A stretch of DNA of 35,330 bases, from NCBI GenBank assembly GCA_052386635.1, contig JBQTJY010000090.1, positions 1 through 35,330 on the forward strand, written 5' to 3'. Below are positions 8,601 through 17,345 of the stretch, in pieces; position 1 is the stretch's first letter, and each line of letters starts with the position of its first letter. A model generated the notes under the pieces. That model was not told where the DNA came from. It ran no database searches and worked only from the letters and a program-made list of their open reading frames with translations. Origin of the DNA: VHBM01 sp052386635. GTDB lineage: Archaea > Thermoproteota > Nitrososphaeria > Nitrososphaerales > Nitrosopumilaceae. The translations under genes were made by a program, and so were the position numbers.

Positions 8601-9545
8601 TCATGTACTTTTAACATTTTTTTTCAAAAATTTAGCGGGTGAACCAACTATTACAGAATTTTTTGGAAAATTTGATCGAACTAAACTTGATGTACCAACA
8701 AAACAATTATCTCCGATTTCACAACCTGCATCGATAACTGAGTTTGGAGCAATCCAACAGGCCTTTCCTATTTTTGCTCTGCCACATATTATACTACCAG
8801 CAGTAATCTGGGTAGCGTTTTTAATAATAGTATTATGACCAACATGAACTAGATCATCAATTTTGACATGATCTTCAATAACAGTTTGATCTATCTGTGA
8901 TTTTTCAACGGTACAATTTGAACCAATCCAAACATTTTCTCCAATTAAAATAGAACCTAAATGTGGAAAGTGAAAAAACCCCTCTCCTATAAAACTAAAA
9001 CCAAATCCCTCACTACCAATTGTGGTGTTGGATAGTATTACAGAATTAGAACCAATTTCTGTTTTACCATAAATACAGGTGTTACTTAATATCTTAGTTT
9101 TATCACCAATTTTTACATTATTTCCTATGTAACAATTTGAACCAACATACACATCTTTCCCAATTATGGCGTTTTTTTCAACAACGGCAGTTTTGTGGAT
9201 CCCAGCTTTAAACTCATCATCTGTAAAAAATTCCATTATTACACGTTGAAAGTCTAATCTTGGATTTTTTGAAGAAATTATTGGCATGTTAACTTTTTTT
9301 TTAATTTCATCAGTAGCTATAAGAACAATATTTTTGAATTTTTCTAATTTTTTTAGATCATAGTTTATGTTATCCTTTATTCTGAACTGCAAATTTGCAA
9401 AATCAGAGTAAAAAAGTATAGAATTATTTTTCACATTATTAAGTGAACTAAAAGAAGTCACATTGAAATCTTTTCCATCATAACTTCTTTTTAAAAAAGC
9501 AGCTATTTTTTTTACAGAAATTTTATTTTCTCTTTGTTGATACAT
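8601..9545 (-). CDS. LpxD-like left-handed beta-helix acyltransferase
   Basis: A 314-residue protein with a mixed N-terminal domain (about 1-105) and then hexapeptide repeats that form a left-handed beta-helix (about 110-290). VYVGSNCYIGNNVKIGD and IGENVWIGSNCTV are typical runs. VHVGHNTIIKNATQITAG aligns with the LpxD active-site segment, which carries a catalytic His in HN. The ending FPKNSVIVGSPAK is the usual acyltransferase ending. LpxD N-acylates UDP-3-O-acyl-glucosamine in lipid A synthesis. Archaea have no lipid A, so this enzyme probably N-acylates an amino sugar of a surface glycan, with a CoA- or ACP-bound donor. It is the first gene of a minus-strand run that includes a PIG-L deacetylase. 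A TATA-like box lies about 36 bases upstream of its ATG. Confidence 0.82.
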   Translation of the reverse strand: MYQQRENKISVKKIAAFLKRSYDGKDFNVTSFSSLNNVKNNSILFYSDFANLQFRIKDNINYDLKKLEKFKNIVLIATDEIKKKVNMPIISSKNPRLDFQRVIMEFFTDDEFKAGIHKTAVVEKNAIIGKDVYVGSNCYIGNNVKIGDKTKILSNTCIYGKTEIGSNSVILSNTTIGSEGFGFSFIGEGFFHFPHLGSILIGENVWIGSNCTVEKSQIDQTVIEDHVKIDDLVHVGHNTIIKNATQITAGSIICGRAKIGKACWIAPNSVIDAGCEIGDNCFVGTSSLVRSNFPKNSVIVGSPAKFLKKNVKST

Positions 9546-9575
9546 AATTATCTATTTGAAGCTAGGTTGAGTCGC

Positions 9576-9590
9576 TTAAATATTTTAATA
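9576..9590 (-). promoter_or_regulatory. TATA-like element before the LpxD-like gene
   Basis: On the minus strand this reads TATTAAAATATTTAA, centred about 36 bases upstream of the ATG at 9545. That spacing would give a short-leader transcript, as is common for archaeal first genes of operons. Assigned by motif and spacing only; AT-rich background makes chance matches likely. Confidence 0.35.
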
Positions 9591-9773
9591 CATAATTGAC
9601 CGCTATTATTTTTTGCAGTTCTACAAATTATGAATCTAATCAAACACCTAAGAATGTTTACAATAGGATTTTAAAAAAATTAGATGTTTGAGGTTACTAG
9701 AATTGCTATAATCAAAAAATAAATTCAAATTTTACAAACACATTCATTTTTGATAGTATCATTTTTGTATAGG

Positions 9774-10877
9774 ATGAATACGATTTATTATCTATTGAAA
9801 GAAAAAAATCTTTTCATCCGTACTGATTCAGGCACTGAAATTGGAGTAGGTCATATGATGCGTTGTTATGCATTAGCAGAAATTCTTAAGAACATGGATT
9901 TTGATGTATATTTTATTTCGAGAAAATTAAAAGGAAATATTTGTGATTTTATAGAAGATAAAGGATTCAAAGTACATTATATTCACACTAACAATCAAAA
10001 TAAAAAACAAAATAAATTTTCAAAATACAGTAATAATAAAACCATAGAAAAAGATATTTTAGAAACAACTAAAATTTTAACCAATTATAATGATAAATCA
10101 TCATTGCTTTTAGTAGATCATTATGATCTTGATATACGATGGGAATCATCTTTACGAAAATTTGTTAAGAAAATCATCATCATTGATGATCTAGCTAATA
10201 GAAAACATGATTGTGATTTATTACTGGATCAGAATCTTTATGAACAAATGAATAAGCGTTATGCAGGATTAGTACAAAAAAATTGTAAAAAATTACTTGG
10301 TCCAAAATATGCACTACTAAGATCTGAATTTTCCGAACTTAGAAGAACTATAACAAAGCGTAAAAAATTACAAAATATTCTAGTTTCCTTTGGTGGTAGT
10401 GATCCAAGAAACGAAACTGCCAAAGTACTTCAGGCACTTAAAATCCTTAATAGAAAAAACTTTACAGTAGACGTAGTTGTAGGAAACGTAAATCCACATA
10501 AAGAAAAAATACAGAATATGTGTTCTTCAATGCTGAATACAACATTTTATGTTAACATAGATAATATTGGTGAGTTGATGTCAAAAGCACATCTAGCGAT
10601 AGGTGCTGGTGGAAGTACAACTTGGGAAAGATGTTGTTTAGGATTACCATCTATAGTTTCTATAATATCTAGCGACCAAGCTGAAATGACTAAATTACTA
10701 GCTAAAAAAAATTGTGTGATAAATTTAGGTAATTTTCAAAATTTGACATCTAATGATTACGTTAAGGCAATCAAAAGAATGAATAATAAAATCATCGCTA
10801 AAATGTCATCTAATTGTATGAAAATTGTCGATGGTCTTGGCTGTTTTCGTGTAGCAGAAATAATAAACTCGCTATAA
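9774..10877 (+). CDS. pseG: UDP-2,4-diacetamido-2,4,6-trideoxy-beta-L-altropyranose hydrolase, PseG-like
   Basis: From the ATG at 9774 the product is 367 residues; a TTG at 9750 would add eight. FIRTDSGTEIGVGHMMRCYALAE near the N terminus is the PseG signature, with the catalytic His in GxGHxxR. VDHYDLD..WE and IIIDDLANRKHDCDLLLDQN are the following family blocks. LVSFGGSDPRNET opens the C-terminal GT-B-like half, and GAGGSTTWERCCLGLP is the UDP-binding end. PseG removes UDP from the 2,4-diacetamido sugar to give the free sugar used by PseI. It is 15 bases upstream of pseI, so they are surely co-transcribed. The 95-125 region is richer in Lys/Asn than in bacterial relatives. A 228-base divergent spacer separates it from the LpxD-like gene. 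Confidence 0.9.
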   Translation: MNTIYYLLKEKNLFIRTDSGTEIGVGHMMRCYALAEILKNMDFDVYFISRKLKGNICDFIEDKGFKVHYIHTNNQNKKQNKFSKYSNNKTIEKDILETTKILTNYNDKSSLLLVDHYDLDIRWESSLRKFVKKIIIIDDLANRKHDCDLLLDQNLYEQMNKRYAGLVQKNCKKLLGPKYALLRSEFSELRRTITKRKKLQNILVSFGGSDPRNETAKVLQALKILNRKNFTVDVVVGNVNPHKEKIQNMCSSMLNTTFYVNIDNIGELMSKAHLAIGAGGSTTWERCCLGLPSIVSIISSDQAEMTKLLAKKNCVINLGNFQNLTSNDYVKAIKRMNNKIIAKMSSNCMKIVDGLGCFRVAEIINSL

Positions 10878-10892
10878 ATAGTAGATGTTACG

Positions 10893-11946
10893 TTGAATCC
10901 AATCACGATAAAAAATTTCAAAATTGGTCGTGGATTTGTACCATTTATTGTAGCTGAAGCAGGATTAAATCATAATGGTGAAATTCAAAAAGCATTTGAA
11001 ATGATTAAAGTTGCTAAAGAAGCAGGCGTAAATGCCATAAAATTCCAAACTTTTAAAGCTAGTGAGTTCATTGCAGACACTACTTTAACATACACATACC
11101 TCTCACGAGGTAAAAAAATTACAGAACCTCAGCTTGAACTCTTTAAAAGATGTGAATTCTCTCGTGAAGATTGGTTTAAAATTAAAGAAAAATGTGATAA
11201 AGAAAAAATCATGTTTTTATCTACTCCTGAAAATCGTTCTGACTTGGATTTATTACTTGAAATTGGGATTCCTGCCATTAAAGTTGGATCTGATGAACTC
11301 ATTAACTTACCGCTTCTAAAGGATTATGCTACAACAGGTTTACCAATAATTTTATCATCAGGAATGGCAAATCTGGATGAAATTCATGATGCGTTAAAAA
11401 CAGTAGGTGCATTAGATGGTTATCCTACAATCTTACTTGTAACAACTTCTGAATATCCAACTGCTTTTGAAGACGTGAACTTACGGAAATTTGAAACACT
11501 TTCAAAAACATTTCCAAGTATCCCATTAGGATTTTCAGATCACACTCAAGGTTTTTTAGCATCATCATTGGCCTGTGTTTTTGGCGCATGTTTTTTCGAA
11601 AAGCATTTTACATTATCACGATCTAGAAGGACCAGATCATTGGTTCTCAGAAGATCCTATGGGACTGAAAAATTGGGTTAATTCGATAAAAATTGCATAC
11701 ACTTTGTTAGGATCAAATGAAGTTAAACCAACTGAGAAAGAACTAGAACTGAGAAAGTTAGCTAGAAGAAGCATTATTGCATTATGTGATATAGAAAAAG
11801 GCGAGAAATTTAACAAAAACAATATAGGATTACGAAGGCCTGGTAATGGGTTGTCGCCAAAATTAATTGATCAGATTTATGGATTAAACGCAACAAGAAA
11901 AATACTCAAGGGGACGCTAATCAAATTTAGTGACTTTGAAAACTAA
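10893..11946 (+). pseudogene. pseI: Pseudaminic acid synthase (PseI), frameshifted
   Basis: Two overlapping frames together make one NeuB-family protein. Frame 1 (TTG at 10893) carries IVAEAGLNHNGEIQKA, IKFQTFK, FLSTPEN, KVGSDELINLPLL, LSSGMA, EYPT and GFSDHTQG, the TIM-barrel blocks of PseI/NeuB. It stays on-family through FEKHFTLS, then degenerates and ends at 11681. The next frame, entered near 11617, continues HDLEGPDHWFSEDP and then the SAF/antifreeze-like domain (SIIALCDIEKGEKFNKNNIGLRRPGNGL) to 11946. The break lies about 11613-11618. Relatives usually have five residues between FTL and GPDH. The free sugar from PseG and phosphoenolpyruvate would be condensed to pseudaminic acid. The shift could be a sequencing error, a real mutation or, less likely, programmed frameshifting. 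Confidence 0.87.
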
Positions 11947-11998
11947 TGCATAATATAGTTTTTTTACAAATTTTTTTAAATTATAAATTATATTTTAA

Positions 11999-12018
11999 AC
12001 TCATGATTAAAAATGAGT
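11999..12018. repeat. Inverted repeat upstream of the class III aminotransferase
   Basis: ACTCAT (11999-12004) and ATGAGT (12013-12018) form a perfect 6-bp inverted repeat with an 8-base AT-rich spacer, 23 bases upstream of the ATG at 12042. It could be an operator half-site pair or a small leader hairpin. It is short, so chance is possible. Confidence 0.3.
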
Positions 12019-12041
12019 CATTCATATATACATAAATAATA

Positions 12042-13283
12042 ATGCAGATTGTCATGCAAAAATCTAGCATAGCACCACAATTTGGCAATCGTGATCAAAC
12101 TTTGACAGTATTGGGTGGTGAAGGTTCAATGATTTTTACTAAAGAATACGGTACTTTGTTTGATGCAGTTGCAGGATATTGGTATAACATACTTGGGATG
12201 AGAAATCCAGAGCTTCTTGAAGTAAAACGAGAGGTAGGTGGCATAGCTACTCACCTATATGACGAATACACAAATCCTTATGCTGAAGAATTGGCACAAT
12301 CAATTTGTAAACGCACATCTATGTCAAAACTTGTGTTTTCTGCAACTGGCAGTATGGCATGTGAAAATGCTCGTAAGGAGGCTGTAAAATATCATCAAGC
12401 AAAGGGTAGACTAGAAGAAGAACTTGTATTCGCCACAATCAAAGGAAGCTATCATGGCTCTGTTGGTGAAATGTTAAAGTGGATAGATCCACAAAGGAAT
12501 CAATATTCAATTGACGAACCAATTTATGAAAAGAAAAATCAAGTTAATGAAATTGTAAATAGCTTTAAGGAAAAAATTGATCTCGCAAAGTCTAATGGTA
12601 AAACAATTGCTGGTTTTTTCTATGAACCAGTTATGGGCGTTAGAGGTGTGGTTCCACTTCCACCAGAATATTTAGAAGGTATTGCAAAAATTTGTAGGCA
12701 ACACGATATACTTTTGATTGCTGATGAAGTTACAACTGGTGTTGGAAGAACAGGCAAATTTATCTATAGTGAATCTTTTGAAGTAAAACCGGATATTTTG
12801 TGTTTGGGAAAATCAATCAGCGCAGGGCATTATCCAGTTGCTGTTACCATATTTAATGAACGTGTAATAGATGCATGGAATGTATTAGAAGAACAGGGTA
12901 TACCATACTATAAAATTCATCGTAGAGGTAACAGTATCACTGGAACGCAGGAGGGGTGTGCAATTGGATTAAAGGTGCTTGAAATTTTGGAACGTGATAA
13001 TTTAATCCAACAGGTTAATGAAAGAGGCAAATACGCTCTAGAAAAGTTAAAAAAAATAGAAAACCGTTCAAGTGTTAGAGAAATACGAGGTAGGGGACTT
13101 CTAATTGGAATAGACGTCACGGATTCTGACCTCTCTAAAAAAACGATAACACCAAAAATGAGAAAACGTGGAATCAATATTTTCCCATAAGGTAGAGTTA
13201 TAACATTTAATCCTGCATATATCGTATCTGAAGAACAAATTGATAACTTTGTAAATAATTTAAGTGAAGTTTTACCATCCTGA
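12042..13283 (+). pseudogene. Class III (omega-amino acid) aminotransferase with internal stop
   Basis: Residues 1-382 read as a class III PLP aminotransferase. SATGSMACENARKEA is the N-terminal Ser-Gly phosphate loop, FATIKGSYHGS the ring-stacking region, and LLIADEVTTGVGRTG the Asp-containing block. CLGKSISAGHYPVA carries the Schiff-base Lys, and GNSITGTQEGCAIGL the Thr loop. An in-frame TAA at 13188-13190 then ends the frame. The next 30 codons, to TGA at 13281-13283, read GRVITFNPAYIVSEEQ and onward, which is clearly the family's C-terminal domain. One nonsense change therefore separates them. Substrate candidates are lysine (epsilon-amino group) or a beta-amino acid, judged from the ALDH7-type and ammonia-lyase-like neighbours. 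It may be a sequencing error, a mutation, or a protein that tolerates losing 31 residues. Confidence 0.8.
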
Positions 13284-13343
13284 GAATGGTAGATGGTTAT
13301 AATTAAAAACAAGATTTTCTAAAATTCAATCAAAATATTGTTT

Positions 13344-13745
13344 TTATTTCCTTTTTCGCTGCTTTTCTTTTAATACAACACACGTACCAGATGCCTTTGC
13401 TACAAGAACTGGGGGGTCAAGTACATCACAAGCACTATCCTCATGATCATGAGTAGATGCAATTACTTTGTATGCTTCAAAGACCATTTTTCTACTAGTA
13501 TTTCCTGCTTCGGTAATTCTTCCTATCGCCTCAATGTAATCACCACTATGAACTGGCGCAAGAAATTCAACTTGATCATAGGCCCGGAATAGACCTTCAT
13601 CTCCATCATAACGAATAGTTAACTCTGTAGCTAAATCTCCAAACAAGTTAAGAATTCGTGCGCCATCAACTAGTTTTCCAGCATAATGTGCATCATGAGA
13701 ACTCATTCTAATTCGTAATTTAGCTTCTGGATACAAATTAGTCAT
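13344..13745 (-). CDS. Hot-dog fold protein, 3-aminobutyryl-CoA/beta-alanyl-CoA ammonia lyase-like
   Basis: A 133-residue hot-dog protein. RIRMSSHDAHYAGKLVDGAR, LFGDLATELTIRYDGDEGLF, VEFLAPVHSGDYIEAIGRI and GNTSRKMVFEAYKVI match, as I recall them, the conserved blocks of 3-aminobutyryl-CoA ammonia lyase (Kal, from lysine fermentation) and beta-alanyl-CoA ammonia lyase. Those enzymes remove ammonia from beta-aminoacyl-CoA to give crotonyl-CoA or acryloyl-CoA. Both products are intermediates of the 3-hydroxypropionate/4-hydroxybutyrate cycle of these archaea, which offers a possible entry point (inference). The C terminus is basic (KEKQRKRK). The gene is convergent with the interrupted aminotransferase and 107 bases downstream of the ALDH7-like gene on the same strand. 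A generic acyl-CoA thioesterase is the alternative. Confidence 0.72.
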   Translation of the reverse strand: MTNLYPEAKLRIRMSSHDAHYAGKLVDGARILNLFGDLATELTIRYDGDEGLFRAYDQVEFLAPVHSGDYIEAIGRITEAGNTSRKMVFEAYKVIASTHDHEDSACDVLDPPVLVAKASGTCVVLKEKQRKRK

Positions 13746-13852
13746 ATCTAAAAAGCCAATTTAGTACAATGAAAGTTTTTTTATTATAATATTTAAAGCG
13801 ATGCTCTGAAATTAAAAGTAATGCCAATCAGTAAATCTCATGATTTCTAGAA

Positions 13853-15433
13853 TTAAATGTCAAACTTAATGCCTTGAGCTAATGGCAGGTCGGATGAAAA
13901 ATTTGTTGTAACTGTAATTCGTCTCATATATGCCTTCCACGCATCTGAACCTGACTCACGTCCACCTCCGGTTTCTTTTTCACCACCAAATGCTCCGCCA
14001 ATTTCAGCACCACTTGGACCAATGTTAACATTTACTAATCCACAATCAGAGCCATTTGGTCCAATAAACTGTTCAGTTTCTATCAAATCTCGTGAAAAAA
14101 TACACGATGATAGACCTTGCGGTACATCGTTTTGTATTTGAATCGCTTCATCAATAGTGTTGTATGGTATAAGATACAATATAGGTGCAAACGTTTCTCT
14201 TTTAGTTATTTCATCCACTTTGTTAAACTCTACTATTGCTGGAGTTACATAAGATCCTGCTCCTTCTCCATCTACTCTGTCGCCTCCAGTAACAATACCT
14301 CCTTTACGTTTGCATTCTTGTAAAACATCTTGCATTTGATTAAATGCATCTTCACTAATTATTGGACCAATTAAAACATCTTTTTCTAATGGATTGCCAA
14401 TTTTAATAGCTTTATAGTATTTCTTTAATTCGGAAGCGAATTTACTATAAATTGAAGTATGAATTATCACTCTTCTTAACGTTGTACATCTTTGACCACA
14501 CGTACCAACAGCAGAAAATATTATTGCTCGCAACACTAATCTCATATCTGCGCTTGGTGTTACAATCATAGCATTATTGCCACCAAGTTCCATTATCAAT
14601 TTACCAAATCGTTCAGTAACATGTTTACCTAATGCCTTACCCATTTGAGTAGACCCAGTTAAACTTACTAGAGCAATATTTTCATCTTTTGCTATCCATT
14701 CAGCTTGTTCTTTATGTCCATAAATAATTTTTAAGATATTTTCTATCGAGTGATGTAATCCTGAACGCTTAACTGCCCGTTGCCAAATTCTATAGCATGC
14801 CATAGCAGTTAAAGGTGTTTTTGGTGAAGGTTTCCATAGTGTAGCATTACCACAAATTGTGGCCAATGTAAAATTCCAACTCCAAACTGATACTGGAAAA
14901 TTAAATGAAGTAACAATACCAACAACACCAAGTGGATGCCAAATTTCTTGTATTCTATGGCCAGAACGTTCAGATGGCATTGTCAAGCCATACAATTGCC
15001 TTGACAAGCCAACAGCGAAATCGCAAATATCTATCATTTCTTGGACTTCGCCTAAACCTTCTTGTAAAATTTTTCCGGTTTCTATAGTGACTAACTTGCC
15101 TAATTCATGTTTAGATTTTCTTAATTCATCACCGAACAAACGAATAAGTTCTCCTCGCTGTGGAGCCGGAATTATTTTCCATGATTCTTGAGCTTTTTTT
15201 AACGCAGTAACTTGTTGAGTATATTCTACACGGTCTGATACTTTTACCTTACCCAACAAAGTTTTATCAATTGGTGACACAACCTTAATTTCTTCATTGC
15301 CTACTTCATCTGATTTAATTCCAAATGAATCGGTCTCTTTGACTGTTTCTGTTCCAATATAGTTAATACAAAAACCTTCTAGGTTTTTCATTTCAAACTT
15401 ATCTAATAATTCTTTAAAATCATTATGCCACAT
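13853..15433 (-). CDS. Aldehyde dehydrogenase, ALDH7 (alpha-aminoadipic semialdehyde dehydrogenase) type
   Basis: From the ATG at 15433 the product is 526 residues, near the 510 usual for ALDH7. The frame stays open to a GTG at 15556, but the added 41 residues are a charged, non-homologous stretch (KKQESEEDKTFEKKEKK). VTSFNFPVSVWSWNF, LTGSTQMGK (NAD-binding), MELGGNNAMIV with the catalytic Glu, and GTCGQRCTTLRRVI with the catalytic Cys are all present. GGEKETGGGRESGSDAWK, then YMRRITVT and LPLAQGIKFDI, is the ALDH7/antiquitin ending. Known members oxidise alpha-aminoadipic semialdehyde in lysine breakdown; some act on betaine aldehyde-type substrates. With the class III aminotransferase it would complete lysine to alpha-aminoadipate, if lysine is the substrate. 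Confidence 0.87.
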   Translation of the reverse strand: MWHNDFKELLDKFEMKNLEGFCINYIGTETVKETDSFGIKSDEVGNEEIKVVSPIDKTLLGKVKVSDRVEYTQQVTALKKAQESWKIIPAPQRGELIRLFGDELRKSKHELGKLVTIETGKILQEGLGEVQEMIDICDFAVGLSRQLYGLTMPSERSGHRIQEIWHPLGVVGIVTSFNFPVSVWSWNFTLATICGNATLWKPSPKTPLTAMACYRIWQRAVKRSGLHHSIENILKIIYGHKEQAEWIAKDENIALVSLTGSTQMGKALGKHVTERFGKLIMELGGNNAMIVTPSADMRLVLRAIIFSAVGTCGQRCTTLRRVIIHTSIYSKFASELKKYYKAIKIGNPLEKDVLIGPIISEDAFNQMQDVLQECKRKGGIVTGGDRVDGEGAGSYVTPAIVEFNKVDEITKRETFAPILYLIPYNTIDEAIQIQNDVPQGLSSCIFSRDLIETEQFIGPNGSDCGLVNVNIGPSGAEIGGAFGGEKETGGGRESGSDAWKAYMRRITVTTNFSSDLPLAQGIKFDI

Positions 15434-15666
15434 TTTCTTTTCCTTTTTTTCGAACGTTTTGTCCTCTTCACTCTCTTGTTTTTTAACCCATCGTTTCCTT
15501 AACCCATTTTGGCAGCTACAAAATTTGAAAAATATAAAACCGTTCGCTATTTGCACTATTTGAGCTAGAATTTCATTTTGAAGCCAATATTACTATACCA
15601 TATAAATCAAGAAAATGAAATTCTTCGTAAAATTTAATTTAGTTTAATCATTCTAGTTTTTTCATA

Positions 15667-16554
15667 ATGATTAATTCAATTAAGACAATACTTGAAAAAC
15701 TAGACTATAAACTGAATGCCGAAGATGTCCATTTAGCAGAATTTTTCAACGAAAATGGTTTTTGTATAATCCCAAAATCTGATTTAGTTAGTAAATATGT
15801 TGATGAGTATAGAAGAATTATTGATTCATTGCTAGAAAAAGAATCGTGGAGAGGTGGTTGGGAAGGAAAAGAAGAATATATGAAATACCAAAAAATTTTT
15901 CAACCAGGTGCAAATAGATTAGGAAATTTATTCAACAAACATGAATTATTTCTCAAACTGTTAACTGAAAAAAATATTCTTAAAATATCTTATGCGATCC
16001 TTGGTGATGATGTAAAAATTGGTGCTCTAGATATGCGAGAACCTAAAAAAGGAACCGGACTACAAGATCTTCATATAGACTGGATACCAAAAAAAAGCGA
16101 AGACGAAAAAACCCAAAACATTGTAGCTTTTATTTTTCTAGATGACACCAATAAAAATAATGGGCCCATGCGTATTGTTCCAAAAACTCACAAGAAAACT
16201 GGTTGGATTGAAGAACATCTAAAGGATAAATCTTCACATCCAGATGAAATATTTGTTGAAATTAAAGAATCAGGAATTATTCTAATGGATGCAAATCTCT
16301 GGCATAGTGGCACCGCTAACATCAATGGGAATAGAAGACGTGTTTTGTTTATGGATATCAGACGGAGGGATATACCACAATTATTGAATCAAAGAATCTA
16401 TTTAGACGAAATTACACAAAAAAAACTTACTGACATAGAAAAATTTTTGTTAGGTCTTGGAAATAATGATATGGTCTTTGAAGATAGAGTCTTCACTGCA
16501 GGAAATGTATATAGAAAACAATTCAAAACTACTGATTTTGTTAAAATGTACTAA
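15667..16554 (+). CDS. Phytanoyl-CoA dioxygenase (PhyH) family Fe(II)/2-oxoglutarate oxygenase
   Basis: A 295-residue cupin-fold oxygenase. LQDLHIDWIP carries the HxD iron ligands and DANLWHSGTANINGNRRRVLFMD the distal His and the Arg that binds 2-oxoglutarate. FIFLDDTNKNNGPMRIVPKTHK is the conserved PhyH strand pair. FFNENGFCIIPKSDL at the N terminus also fits the family. Such enzymes hydroxylate small molecules such as fatty acyl groups, ectoine or nucleotide-linked compounds. The ectoine hydroxylase EctD is a relative, but no ectABC genes are here. The substrate is unknown. It is divergent from the ALDH7-like gene and convergent with a methyltransferase gene six bases away. Confidence 0.8.
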   Translation: MINSIKTILEKLDYKLNAEDVHLAEFFNENGFCIIPKSDLVSKYVDEYRRIIDSLLEKESWRGGWEGKEEYMKYQKIFQPGANRLGNLFNKHELFLKLLTEKNILKISYAILGDDVKIGALDMREPKKGTGLQDLHIDWIPKKSEDEKTQNIVAFIFLDDTNKNNGPMRIVPKTHKKTGWIEEHLKDKSSHPDEIFVEIKESGIILMDANLWHSGTANINGNRRRVLFMDIRRRDIPQLLNQRIYLDEITQKKLTDIEKFLLGLGNNDMVFEDRVFTAGNVYRKQFKTTDFVKMY

Positions 16555-16560
16555 AAAATA

Positions 16561-17229
16561 CTATGGTTTCTTGATCGCCAATCCTACACCACAAACAAAA
16601 TAATATTTTCTACACACAAATTCCTTAAAAATAAAATTATTTTCACGTTTGAATTCATTCCAAGCTTTGTTGACCCCTGGATATTCAAGACTGTGAATGT
16701 CGTGTGCAACCAATATACCATAATCTGATAACATTTTACAATAATTATTGAGATCTTTTTTTGCATCTTCATACTCGTGGCTAGCATCTACAAAAATAAT
16801 ATCAAACGGTTGAAATTTTTTTATAATTTGTAGAATTTCTTTTTTATCTGAATTCCCACAAATTAAGATTAAATTTTTTCTTCTTAGATTTGCCAGTAGA
16901 TCTGTAGAGCTCATATCTGCAGTAAAATTGTCTACTGCAACTATTTGTTCAAAATTAAAAAATTTATTCAATATCGTATTCAATTTGCCAGAACTAAACC
17001 CAATTTCTAAAAAATTACGAATTTTCTTTTTAATCTTTTTTTCATAATTTTTTAAAAAAAATATCAAATCAGACAGTTCTTCAGGATTATGCATTATGTG
17101 AGATCTGGTTCCATCAAACAATCTATATCCACCAAATTCAGCATTTGTCTGATGTCTAAAAAATTCTGTTAAACTTTCTTTTTCTTTTTTTGTTTTCAGA
17201 TCTCTGAATACATATTTGTCTATTTTCAT
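16561..17229 (-). CDS. Class I SAM-dependent methyltransferase (Methyltransf_24 type)
   Basis: From the ATG at 17229 the product is 222 residues; a TTG at 17268 would add 13. FLEIGFSSGKLNTIL is motif I and IVAVDNFTAD strand 2. FDIIFVDASHEYEDAKKDL is the family's signature strand 4, with the metal-binding-type Asp and the following HxY. YGILVAHDIHSLEYPGV, with its paired Asp/His, is typical of macrocin- and TylF-like or cephalosporin hydroxylase-like sugar methyltransferases. It may methylate a glycan or a secondary metabolite. It is the last gene of the accessory block; MtnA, a likely housekeeping gene, begins divergently at 17346. Confidence 0.78.
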   Translation of the reverse strand: MKIDKYVFRDLKTKKEKESLTEFFRHQTNAEFGGYRLFDGTRSHIMHNPEELSDLIFFLKNYEKKIKKKIRNFLEIGFSSGKLNTILNKFFNFEQIVAVDNFTADMSSTDLLANLRRKNLILICGNSDKKEILQIIKKFQPFDIIFVDASHEYEDAKKDLNNYCKMLSDYGILVAHDIHSLEYPGVNKAWNEFKRENNFIFKEFVCRKYYFVCGVGLAIKKP

Positions 17230-17345
17230 TTGAAACACATGCTTTAATATGGTACCATTTAAAAACAATTACACAGATAGAAAAAATACAACTTTAACAA
17301 AATGAAGAAATAATAAAAGCATGTTTTAACCATCATTAAAATTCT

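Noticed and set aside
8533..8838. Plus-strand frame of about 100 codons over the end of the LpxD-like gene
   Set aside because: It lies opposite a clear hexapeptide-repeat protein and has no recognisable pattern, so it is a shadow of that gene.
9640..9691. 7-bp inverted repeat TCAAACA / TGTTTGA in the spacer between the LpxD-like gene and pseG
   Set aside because: The arms are 38 bases apart and do not extend; in AT-rich sequence this is expected by chance.
11613..11620. Programmed ribosomal frameshift as the explanation for pseI
   Set aside because: No slippery heptamer or downstream pseudoknot is evident at the break, and no known PseI uses one; mutation or sequencing error is more likely.
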